Assembly (NCBI RefSeq): GCF_024228675.1
Contig: NZ_CP100461.1
Span: 1,054,001-1,118,000, forward strand
Origin: Salinigranum marinum
GTDB lineage: Archaea; Halobacteriota; Halobacteria; Halobacteriales; Haloferacaceae
Reading direction: 5' to 3'
DNA: 64,000 nt
Shown here: one piece after another, positions 38,131-45,626 of the stretch
Layout of the letters: each line of letters opens with the position of its first letter
Numbering within the stretch: the first letter of the stretch is position 1
Position numbers and translations under genes: made by a program
The notes under the pieces: model-generated
Databases searched by the model: none
What the model saw: only the letters and a program-made list of their open reading frames with translations
Told to the model about the DNA's origin: nothing

Positions 38131-38497
38131 ACGCGATTTGTCGGCAACGGCGCTCAAATAAGTTTGGCATGGGTGGCACGAGCATGCCACGATCCGACCA
38201 GCCGTCACGCCGGCTCGACCCCGACTACTCGGCAAAGAGCGGGCGATCCGCCGTCTCCGACGGCGTGTCCCGGTCTCGATGCCGGACTCCCGAGTGCGCG
38301 CGCGACCCACCTGAAGGCAGGCACGTGGCCAAATAATCGGTTGGCTGGCGGTTTCTATCGACTAAAATCACACTGTGCTAAACCCCCGAGAGAGCAAATG
38401 GAACAGCCAGTACAGGAAGCCAGCGTAACTCAGCCGAAAACAAGGGGTACAGAACAGTGCCGCCGCTCAGTAGTCAGCGGGCACGGGGAGACGTGAG
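38131..38497. other. Intergenic region spanning the left edge of the island
   Basis: 367 bases. Near 38166-38190 overlapping palindromic words (GGCATG...CATGCC and GTGGCA-CGAGCA-TGCCAC) lie just upstream of the aminotransferase promoter. At about 38330 the base composition shifts to AT-richer sequence. The rest, up to the transposase-like stop, holds no coding frame and no clear terminal repeat. Confidence 0.45.
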
Positions 38498-40480
38498 CTA
38501 GTCGGGCGGGTCAAGACCGTAGAACTTCTTCGCCACCGTCAAGAACTGATTCGCGTCCACACGCGGCGAATACGTCGCATTCTCGCCCTCGATAGCGAGC
38601 TTTACCAACAAGTCCACAAGACGCCAGACATTGTACAAGACGCACGCGAACGCGAAATTGAAGAACCGATACGTGTGGCGTTTGCTCGTCGTACGGACAC
38701 GAAACGTCTTGATTTGCTTATAGCCGTTCTCGATACCCCAGCGGTGGCGGTACCGGCGAACCATCCGCTCCACCATGTGGATGCGCTCTTTCTCGCTATC
38801 TCCCTCATCTATCGTCACGCTGGGATGGTTAGTTTCGAACAGCACGTACGCCTGTACGTCTTCGTCGTTCCCGGGGGTTGGCTTGTTCGCCTCGTCATCC
38901 CGAACTTCATCTACGACTGACCCGAACCCATGCCGGTCGTCGTCTTCCTCAAGGCCGATACCGAGGTCGGCGAGTTCTTCGCGCATCTCCTCCCGGATAC
39001 TCGGCCTCTCCTCATCGGATTCTCGGGGCTCTTCCGTGTCCTCTGTCTCGGGAGTGGTGTCCTTGCTGGACGGGAGAAACATTTGCTTACGGTTCGGGCC
39101 ATCCTCAACGCGGTTCTCTTCGATATGAACCGTCTTCCCTGCCCGACGAAGCCGCGTACACGTCGCTCTCTCGGACTGGAACTTCCGTGCGCCGTTCAGG
39201 TAGTAGACACCATGCTTCTCACACGCGTCCTTCACACCCTTCTTGTCGAACTCTCTGTCCATCATCACGAGTTCGATATCGTCCACGAGGTCGAGTGCGT
39301 TGTCCAGCAGACTGTCCACGATATCAGCTCGCTTCATCCCACGCTTGACCGGAACCGCATCAAGAACAAGTGGGATATCATAGCCTACAATCTGGATAGT
39401 CGCCCACTGATAATACACCTCGCCATCCTTGTAGCCGAGAAGCCAGTCTTCGGTGATGCGGTTGTCCTCGCCGCGCTCAATTTGGCCAGTCCACGGGTTT
39501 CCTTTCGTGATGTCGATGGCCGCCCAGAGTTTTCCGACGAGCTCTGCATTATGCCGAGCGCGGGCGATGAGCATCCGCGTGGCTTCGTGGAGCATTGAGC
39601 GAATTTCTTCGACAGTGAGCTTCCCCATCTGGTAACGGTGATTCGACGCACTGGGCGTTCGGTCACGTTGAGAATCGATGAAGAAGGAGTGCTGACCACT
39701 CTGGGCGTACATATTCTCCCGCATCCCCATGTAGGCATGCTGCTCCCAGAACGCATTCTCGTGAATCGACGTATTCTCAGCCCGCTTCAAGTAGAACGTA
39801 TCTGTGACGAACGGTTTGGCCTGTTGCCAGACCTCTTCCGTTTTCTCTGTGATGAGACGGGTTTCCGACCGCTTGCTTGTCGCGGCGGTCGCCTCCGGTT
39901 GGAACACCTCGTCTGGAGCAGGGATGTTGTTCTCACGTGCGACACGCACCACCTCTTTAGCAACTACACGACAGAACGCCTTCGTCGTCTCAGGGAACGA
40001 ATCTGTCCACAACTCCCAGAGTCGAGATTGTTTTGGCGGGGCTGGCTGAATCACATCGCTATCGGTCGTTTCAACAAACCCGTATTGGACTGCCATCTCA
40101 GGGTGTTGCTGGAAGTACCGTTCAAGACGCGTCTCTCGCCACCCCATCACTTCACGCAGGATATGTGCCCGTAGTAAGGGTGGTAGCCCCGTGTAGTTGT
40201 AATGCCACCTTGCGCGGGTATCAGGCACCGCAGAACTGAACTCAAGGGCCGCTACGAGGTCTTTGACACTGTCGTTCTCCTCCTCGTGCTTACCGTACCA
40301 CAGGCTGGCTCGGAGAGGTGAAGGGGTTTCGCCTATTGATATGTAGATATCGTGGGCAATATCAAACGGGTAATCAGGGAGTTGGTGACGCCAAATATCG
40401 GCCCCACGAGAAAGCCCCACCCAGTGCTGGCTCTCATCGGAGGGGGCGGTGGTTGGTGGGTCCGAGGCGTCGTCTGACAT
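38498..40480 (-). CDS. DDE (RNase H-fold) transposase-like protein
   Basis: 660 residues from ATG 40480. A DDE triad is visible: D323 (AAIDITKGNPW), D408 (VMMDREF) and E584 (RHRWGIENGYKQIK), the last in the Y/R-(2)-R-(3)-E style motif of IS4-like transposases, followed by the conserved YRFFNFAFACVLYNVWRLVD. The ~320 residues before the first D and the acidic insertion between D2 and E (about 470-545) make it longer than most. I found no terminal inverted repeats or target duplication, so it may be a transposase whose ends are lost or a domesticated one. Confidence 0.85.
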   Translation of the reverse strand: MSDDASDPPTTAPSDESQHWVGLSRGADIWRHQLPDYPFDIAHDIYISIGETPSPLRASLWYGKHEEENDSVKDLVAALEFSSAVPDTRARWHYNYTGLPPLLRAHILREVMGWRETRLERYFQQHPEMAVQYGFVETTDSDVIQPAPPKQSRLWELWTDSFPETTKAFCRVVAKEVVRVARENNIPAPDEVFQPEATAATSKRSETRLITEKTEEVWQQAKPFVTDTFYLKRAENTSIHENAFWEQHAYMGMRENMYAQSGQHSFFIDSQRDRTPSASNHRYQMGKLTVEEIRSMLHEATRMLIARARHNAELVGKLWAAIDITKGNPWTGQIERGEDNRITEDWLLGYKDGEVYYQWATIQIVGYDIPLVLDAVPVKRGMKRADIVDSLLDNALDLVDDIELVMMDREFDKKGVKDACEKHGVYYLNGARKFQSERATCTRLRRAGKTVHIEENRVEDGPNRKQMFLPSSKDTTPETEDTEEPRESDEERPSIREEMREELADLGIGLEEDDDRHGFGSVVDEVRDDEANKPTPGNDEDVQAYVLFETNHPSVTIDEGDSEKERIHMVERMVRRYRHRWGIENGYKQIKTFRVRTTSKRHTYRFFNFAFACVLYNVWRLVDLLVKLAIEGENATYSPRVDANQFLTVAKKFYGLDPPD

Positions 40481-40502
40481 TGGCTTTCTGGCTTGCCGAG
40501 GC

Positions 40503-40521
40503 TAGGTTTGATTCAAACCTA
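40503..40521. promoter_or_regulatory. Operator-like palindrome, copy 1
   Basis: TAGGTTTGA-T-TCAAACCTA has perfect 9-bp arms. It lies 23 bases before the transposase-like start codon, on the side of that gene. It aligns with two more 17-bp sites nearer the wHTH gene. Confidence 0.55.
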
Positions 40522-40602
40522 ATCTTCGGCGTGTGGCTTCCACTTCTTCCACTTCAGATACCACTATGACCGGCACGATTGATAGGTAGGAAGCCAGAAC
40601 CT

Positions 40603-40619
40603 GAGTTCGACCAGAACCC
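40603..40619. promoter_or_regulatory. Operator-like site, copy 2
   Basis: GAGTTCGACCAGAACCC matches copy 3 (GAGTTTGATTAGAACCT) at 13 of 17 positions and has the same half-site spacing as copy 1. Confidence 0.5.
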
Positions 40620-40620
40620 G

Positions 40621-40639
40621 CTGTAACAGCAAGTTACAG
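40621..40639. promoter_or_regulatory. Inverted repeat in the divergent promoter region
   Basis: CTGTAAC-AGCAA-GTTACAG has perfect 7-bp arms and abuts operator copy 2. It may be an additional binding site or a small hairpin in the leader. Confidence 0.45.
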
Positions 40640-40653
40640 TATGTATAGAATCT

Positions 40654-40670
40654 GAGTTTGATTAGAACCT
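40654..40670. promoter_or_regulatory. Operator-like site, copy 3
   Basis: GAGTTTGATTAGAACCT ends 42 bases before the wHTH start codon, overlapping where its promoter must lie (TTCATATCTTATC follows at 40673-40685). This position suits repression of the wHTH gene, perhaps by its own product. Confidence 0.5.
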
Positions 40671-40712
40671 AAGTTCATATCTTATCAACCTCGGGCGAGC
40701 GATTCCCAGTTG

Positions 40713-41153
40713 ATGTCCCTCTCTATCGAGGATTACCTCTTCAAAGACTCCGCAATCAACGTTCTATGCGAACTTGACCCGGAAGGGTCCCGCTTGGACG
40801 AACTCGACGAAAGGTGTCCAACATCGAGAAGCACGATTAGTGAGGTACTGGGGCAGGGGCGAATGCTGGGTCTCCTCGAACAATACGCAATAACAGGGCC
40901 AGAGGGTCAATTGGGGTGGCGGTTTACGCCGAAGGGAGCAACGCTTCGGCTGGTACTGGAAGATATGGGTACGACAGGGGCCTACAAAGACTACAAATCT
41001 GCGAAAGCACGGTATGAAAAACACGTCGGGCAGGCCCGCCACAGAATCTTCGAGAATCTCGAAGGACTAGAAAACGCAGAGGCAAACGAGAACAGCTTAG
41101 AGCGTCTTCTCGACCGTTACAAACAGGTCGAAGAAACAGACGACGAGAAATGA
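40713..41153 (+). CDS. Winged-helix DNA-binding regulator
   Basis: 146 residues from ATG 40713. A winged helix-turn-helix occupies residues ~10-85 (AINVLCELDPEGSRLDELDE, STISEVLGQGRMLGLLEQY, GQLGWRFTPKGATLRLVLEDM), and a helical tail (NAEANENSLERLLDRYKQVEE, in parts) may dimerise it. No ligand domain is seen. It is divergent from the transposase-like gene with three operator-like sites between them, which suggests autoregulation and joint control. Confidence 0.8.
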   Translation: MSLSIEDYLFKDSAINVLCELDPEGSRLDELDERCPTSRSTISEVLGQGRMLGLLEQYAITGPEGQLGWRFTPKGATLRLVLEDMGTTGAYKDYKSAKARYEKHVGQARHRIFENLEGLENAEANENSLERLLDRYKQVEETDDEK

Positions 41154-41192
41154 CAGACAAACACTTGCCGCACTGACCTTTACGTCGCCGAT

Positions 41193-41840
41193 TCAGCCAT
41201 CGGGGGGACTGAGATTCTTCATTCGGAAGTCTGATTTCGGAACGTACCGCCCAGCGAGGACGGCGAGCTCACGTGTCCGCTCGATGTCGGCGAGGTTGTG
41301 CAACAACAACGGAACCCAATCGCCGTCTCGGTGCGTTTGCACGGCACTTGCGCTGTCGTCGAACGGGTCACAGTCGTCCTTCCCGATTAGCGCGTCGTAC
41401 ACGCCTACGAGGTCGCTGACATCGCCCGTGTCGAACCGGTCCACCATGTCCATCGTGTCCGCGTACGCTACGTCAGGGAACGGCCATGATACGTCTCGGC
41501 GGAGGCACGCACTCCGGATGAACGGAAGGTCGAAGCCGCCCCGCCACCGCTCGCCATTGTACGCAGTGAGGTAATGGCGGTCTCCGTCGATGGTTCGGGT
41601 TGCGAAGTCCTCCAACCCGGTCAAGAGGTGCTCTTCGTCTTGAAAGACGGACACACGGACGTTCGAGCCGGATTCATGCTCAACCTCGGTTGAGAGTCGA
41701 GTGGCGTCGGCTTCACGCCCAGTGGTGTTTAGTGCGAGCCACGAGCCCATATCTGTGGTCAGGCCTGCGACTGTGACGACCGACCCCGGTTCTAATCCCG
41801 AGGTCTCGATGTCGAACGCAATGGGACTGAGATTACCCAT
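41193..41840 (-). CDS. DEDD-type 3'-5' exonuclease-like (RNase H fold) protein
   Basis: 215 residues from ATG 41840 (MGNLSPIAFDIETSG). Exo I motif is D10-x-E12. YNGERWRGGFDLPFIRSACL supplies the Exo II aspartate, and NLADIERTRELA gives a likely Exo III aspartate. This matches the DnaQ-like/YprB-like fold; the role could be trimming DNA or RNA. It is convergent with the wHTH gene. In haloarchaea such genes occur in plasmids and islands, which would fit here. Confidence 0.75.
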   Translation of the reverse strand: MGNLSPIAFDIETSGLEPGSVVTVAGLTTDMGSWLALNTTGREADATRLSTEVEHESGSNVRVSVFQDEEHLLTGLEDFATRTIDGDRHYLTAYNGERWRGGFDLPFIRSACLRRDVSWPFPDVAYADTMDMVDRFDTGDVSDLVGVYDALIGKDDCDPFDDSASAVQTHRDGDWVPLLLHNLADIERTRELAVLAGRYVPKSDFRMKNLSPPDG

Positions 41841-41989
41841 ACGAGTATCCAGAACGAATCCGATAGTAAGCAAAGGCGTGTCATTTCCACACTTCCAATA
41901 GAGCGTCTGAGCCCCTCGCCACGGTCCAGAAATCCTCGTCCGTACCCCGCTGAAGCAACTCTTTTAGCGCGATGTAGTGAGGTGTAGGT

Positions 41990-42403
41990 ATGGGAAATCT
42001 TGTGGAAATCTCCCCAGCGATTGCTCTCCGGCTACACGAAATCACGCCCTCGGATGAACAGACTCTCGTTCGTATCGGACCTGAACGACCCGACATCAGG
42101 CGACCTCGCGTCTTCCATGTCCCTGTATCGACCCCGAACGCTGGGGAGACCGTTGTTGTTGGATATCTCTTTGAGGCGGCAGGTGAGTCAAAGGCGTTCG
42201 AGTGTCTCCTCTCCAAGTACGATAATGACTGGGAGACCGTTGGGTGTCAGAAAATAGCCGAACTGATTCACGAGGCAGCTATGGGTGTCTCTGTCGATAC
42301 AGGTGAACGAACGCCTATTGAATTCGATGGTCCGGAGACCACTGTCGACCGGATTCTTTCCGAGTTGGAAGGGTTCGGCGGTGAATTGGAAATCCTTCGA
42401 TAG
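41990..42403 (+). CDS. Hypothetical island protein
   Basis: 137 residues from ATG 41990, with a TATA-like CTTTTAGCG about 25 bases before it. It is alpha/beta in look (RPRVFHVPVSTPNAGETVVVG, GYLFEAAGESKAFECLLSKY, KIAELIHEAAMG). I do not recognise it. It lies divergent from the exonuclease gene and just before the Orc1/Cdc6-like gene on the same strand (98 bases), so it could belong to either unit. Confidence 0.65.
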   Translation: MGNLVEISPAIALRLHEITPSDEQTLVRIGPERPDIRRPRVFHVPVSTPNAGETVVVGYLFEAAGESKAFECLLSKYDNDWETVGCQKIAELIHEAAMGVSVDTGERTPIEFDGPETTVDRILSELEGFGGELEILR

Positions 42404-42470
42404 CACGGCCACTACCCTCCCACAGAGCGAGTCGGAGACAATTGGAAGAATTGGAAACCACCCACTTCCA

Positions 42471-42477
42471 CTTATTA
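42471..42477 (+). promoter_or_regulatory. TATA-like box for the Orc1/Cdc6-like gene
   Basis: CTTATTA is centred about 28 bases before ATG 42502, supporting a leaderless transcript with that start rather than the ATG at 42442. Confidence 0.5.
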
Positions 42478-42501
42478 CGTTGGAATCAGAATACCGACAA
42501 T

Positions 42502-43506
42502 ATGATTCAAGATGCACGGGTGCTCCAGCCGGAGTTTGTCCCCAAGGACATCGTGCATCGAACCCATCAGGTCAACACGCTTTCCGCGGCTCTCGACCCC
42601 GTTACCGACGGGGAACAAGGGGAAACGTCACTCTTGTACGGCCCATCGGGGACCGGAAAGACCTGCATTGCCCGGTACCTCACCGAGAAACTCCACGAGA
42701 GCGTCATTGACCTCACCACCCAGTACGTCAACTGCTGGGAGGACTACTCACGCTTCAAGACGCTCTACCGGATACTCGATGGGATTGGTCGGACCATGAA
42801 CGTGCATCGTCAGTCCACGCCGAAAGACGAGCTCCTCGAACGTCTACGAGAATACAACGATGCGCCCTATGTCGTCATCCTCGACGAAGTCGACCAACTG
42901 GAAGACAAGAGCGTCCTCTATGAACTGAACCGGACACCGAATCTTACGCTGATTCTCATCGCTAATCAGGAACAAGAACTCTTCGAACCGCTGTCTCCCC
43001 GTGTTTCCAGCCGACTGAGGGCAGCAAGCCGAATTGAATTTGCACGGTACGGCACCGACGAACTCATCGGTATTCTTGAACCTCGTGTTCGTTGGGGGCT
43101 ACACGAAGACGCGATAACGCACGCGCAATTGAAACTGATTGCTGAAACTGCGGCAGGTGATGCACGAGTCGGACTTGAAGTCTTGCGAGTGGCGGCACGT
43201 CAGGCCGAGCACCAAGGTCTCGATACAATTCCCGACGAGGTGATTCGTGAGGCGGTACCGGAAGCAGAATCGGAAATCCGGAAGCGAAACGTCGACGTTC
43301 TGACTGAGCATCAGCGAGTGCTCTACGAAATCATCACGGACTACGGAGAAATCCAACCAAGCGACCTGTATGCGGAGTACCGTAACCGCGTTGACGACCC
43401 GAAGTCAGATAGGATGGTTCGGAACTACCTCAGGAAGATGGAGCGGTACAATCTCGTTCGCGCTGAGGGCCAGAACCGCGGGCGCACTTATCACTCAGTC
43501 GCGTAG
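42502..43506 (+). CDS. Orc1/Cdc6-family AAA+ ATPase
   Basis: 334 residues. Walker A GPSGTGKT (47-54), Walker B VVILDEVDQ (124-132), sensor 1 TLILIANQ, an arginine-bearing box VSSRL, a lid domain, and a C-terminal winged helix (LTEHQRVLYEIITDYGEIQ, RMVRNYLRKMERYNLV). The N-terminal PEFVPKDIVHRTHQVNTL is the Orc1 signature. It is shorter than chromosomal Orc1 (about 400), as many plasmid or island copies are. It may start replication of a mobile element or serve the neighbouring restriction genes. Its stop overlaps the M-S gene's stop by 12 bases. Confidence 0.92.
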   Translation: MIQDARVLQPEFVPKDIVHRTHQVNTLSAALDPVTDGEQGETSLLYGPSGTGKTCIARYLTEKLHESVIDLTTQYVNCWEDYSRFKTLYRILDGIGRTMNVHRQSTPKDELLERLREYNDAPYVVILDEVDQLEDKSVLYELNRTPNLTLILIANQEQELFEPLSPRVSSRLRAASRIEFARYGTDELIGILEPRVRWGLHEDAITHAQLKLIAETAAGDARVGLEVLRVAARQAEHQGLDTIPDEVIREAVPEAESEIRKRNVDVLTEHQRVLYEIITDYGEIQPSDLYAEYRNRVDDPKSDRMVRNYLRKMERYNLVRAEGQNRGRTYHSVA

Positions 43507-45588
43507 CAATTGTCCATTTACTGCGTGATGTATGAGGGATTCACGGAGTTCTTCAGTGTAGTCTCTTACCTGTACTGCATTCGTCTCTGAGCCTTCTGTA
43601 TGACCGGTCGCTCGGTCCAGCAAGTTCACGATATGCTCCTGTTCATCCAGAGGTGGCTTTGGAATCGTGAATGAGAGCAAGTCTGATTTGCTAATGCGCG
43701 GCTGATTAGCCCCTTTCATCAGTGATTCTGCCTGTCTCCAGACGGTTGGAGACCGAAGAAAGTACGCAATGTATTGCTTAAGGAACCCTTCCTTCGGTTC
43801 CAGAACTAGAAGTTCGCTTGATGCAACTCCCTCGAAGTCGGGGCACACCACTTTGTTGAGATATGGTCGAAGTTTGCAGTAAAGGATGTCACCGGGTCCG
43901 AACTGCCGCTTACTTGAACCAATTTCTGACCCGACCACCTGCTTTGTTCCAATGATACGCCCCGTGTGAGACTCTACATCTTCGAGGTCAAGAAGAGTGA
44001 ACTCTTTATCTGGCGTGTCGCTTGGTGTCGTTAGGTTCGATTTGTACTCAACCGCTTCCCTCAATTCGCACGCCCCCCAGTCATCTGGAGTCGCTATATC
44101 ACCTGTTTGGAAGTGCGAGATTGCACGAACAAGTTCGCTGACGTTATTTTGTAACCCGTCAACGTGTCGTTGAAGGTCGTCGACCACACTATCTGGAGGA
44201 CGAGGAACGCTCGGAGGGGCATCCGTGTATGAGGAATAATTAAGAGCGTAGTTTTCGGATTTGACATCATCTATTGATACCTGAAACGCCCACTCGCTTT
44301 CCTCTCGCGAGGCCGAATGATAGAATTCTTCAAATCTCCTGAAGTGGTCCTCTGTCAGCGGATTTGCTTTATTGATAGGTTCTTCAGTGCTTCGGAGGTC
44401 GTAGTACCACACATTCTCCGTTCCACCTGAGTCTCGGTTGAAGAACAGAACATTTGTGTCAACAGGTGTATACGGGGCGAACGTGTTCTGTGGCAGGACA
44501 AGAATCGTATGGAGGTTGTAATTCTCCAATAAGAACTTCCGATGTTGCTCAGCATCGTCATTGAACAGTACGCCTTCTGGAACGATGACCGCCGCACGCC
44601 CTTCATCATTTAGTCGACCCATTATGTGTTGAAGGAAGAGGAATTCAATCGCCCGAGGATTCTTGAAGCGAATCTGTTCGTTGCTATCGAGGTTTTTGTT
44701 GTACCCCGGGCCGAACGGCGGATTTGCGATGATTACGTCGAACTCGTTATCGATATCCTCGTCATCGTACGTGGTCGGCTTGAGCGAGTCTGCCTGTTTG
44801 ATTGTAGTAGGTCGGATGTCGTGGAGAATCATGTTCATCAAGCCCAGTCTACGCGTCTGGGGAACCAGCTCTACGCCAGTTACACCACTGGAGAAGTCCG
44901 CCACCTCGTCGAAGGAATAGTCCGCGAACGAGTCAGTCTCCTCGTAGACGTGTCGAAACGCGGTTGTAATGAACCCGCATGTCCCCGACGCAGGGTCATG
45001 AATCGTCTCACCAAAATCCGGGTCAATCGCTTGGACCATCGTGCGGATGAGCGGCCTCGGTGTGAAGTATTGACCCAACCCACTCTTGGATTCCTTTGCG
45101 TATCGGCCAAGAAGTTCCTCATATGCCGCTCCTAGTGTATCGGGGTCGAGCGTGTTTCCCTCCCAGAAGGGCATCGCCTCAATTTCGTAAACAACGCGCT
45201 TGAAATTCGAAGAACTCTGAAACTTGTTCGTCACTCCTTCATATGCTTCCGAGAAAAAATCCCCATCGTTCCTCAACGCAACAAGAACGTCATTATAATA
45301 TTCAAATACCTCCTCGTACTCGTGTCCTTCCTCATAATCGAGAGCATTACTGTCGATTCGGAACGTACGGTCAAGTGACTCAACGTTCGAAAGAATATCA
45401 TCCCATCGAGTCCCCCGCGGTAGTTCCGACTGGAGGTCTGTCAGGCGGTCACTCTCTTTGACCGATTTGAGGAAGAGGAGTGCTGTGAGCTGTTCGATAT
45501 AGTCCCCGATGAAGACACCATCGTCCTTCAGCGGGTCACACGCTTTCCAAAACGCTTCACGTGCCTCCCGCTCATCTGCTGTACTCAT
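43495..45588 (-). CDS. Type I restriction-modification methylase fused to a specificity domain (HsdM-HsdS)
   Basis: 697 residues from ATG 45588. The HsdM part has the helical N-terminus (FLKSVKESDRL), GLGQYFTPRPL, the SAM-binding motif HDPASGTCGF (about 197-206) and catalytic NPPF (289-292) for N6-adenine methylation. From about 500, a single target recognition domain follows (GDILYCKLRPYLNKVV, SSELLVLEP, ISKSDLLSFTIPKPPLDEQEHIV). Only one TRD is present, so a dimer would read two half-sites. Translated after hsdR (38-base gap). Confidence 0.93.
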   Translation of the reverse strand: MSTADEREAREAFWKACDPLKDDGVFIGDYIEQLTALLFLKSVKESDRLTDLQSELPRGTRWDDILSNVESLDRTFRIDSNALDYEEGHEYEEVFEYYNDVLVALRNDGDFFSEAYEGVTNKFQSSSNFKRVVYEIEAMPFWEGNTLDPDTLGAAYEELLGRYAKESKSGLGQYFTPRPLIRTMVQAIDPDFGETIHDPASGTCGFITTAFRHVYEETDSFADYSFDEVADFSSGVTGVELVPQTRRLGLMNMILHDIRPTTIKQADSLKPTTYDDEDIDNEFDVIIANPPFGPGYNKNLDSNEQIRFKNPRAIEFLFLQHIMGRLNDEGRAAVIVPEGVLFNDDAEQHRKFLLENYNLHTILVLPQNTFAPYTPVDTNVLFFNRDSGGTENVWYYDLRSTEEPINKANPLTEDHFRRFEEFYHSASREESEWAFQVSIDDVKSENYALNYSSYTDAPPSVPRPPDSVVDDLQRHVDGLQNNVSELVRAISHFQTGDIATPDDWGACELREAVEYKSNLTTPSDTPDKEFTLLDLEDVESHTGRIIGTKQVVGSEIGSSKRQFGPGDILYCKLRPYLNKVVCPDFEGVASSELLVLEPKEGFLKQYIAYFLRSPTVWRQAESLMKGANQPRISKSDLLSFTIPKPPLDEQEHIVNLLDRATGHTEGSETNAVQVRDYTEELRESLIHHAVNGQLLRD

Positions 45589-45626
45589 TAGTTCCGCAGT
45601 CAAAGAATCCGATTAAACCCATTTCC

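Noticed and set aside
38414-40600. Direct repeat AGGAAGCCAG on both sides of the transposase-like gene
   Set aside because: Ten bases is too short to be convincing, and no terminal inverted repeats lie just inside it, so it is not called a target duplication.
41881-42216. 111-codon minus-strand frame opposite the 137-aa hypothetical gene
   Set aside because: The plus-strand frame has a TATA box, acidic composition and a better start; the minus frame is its shadow.
41880-42501. Origin recognition boxes near the Orc1-like gene
   Set aside because: Words such as TTTCCAC and GTGGAAAT occur, but no repeated long ORB-like motif with the G-run could be aligned by eye.
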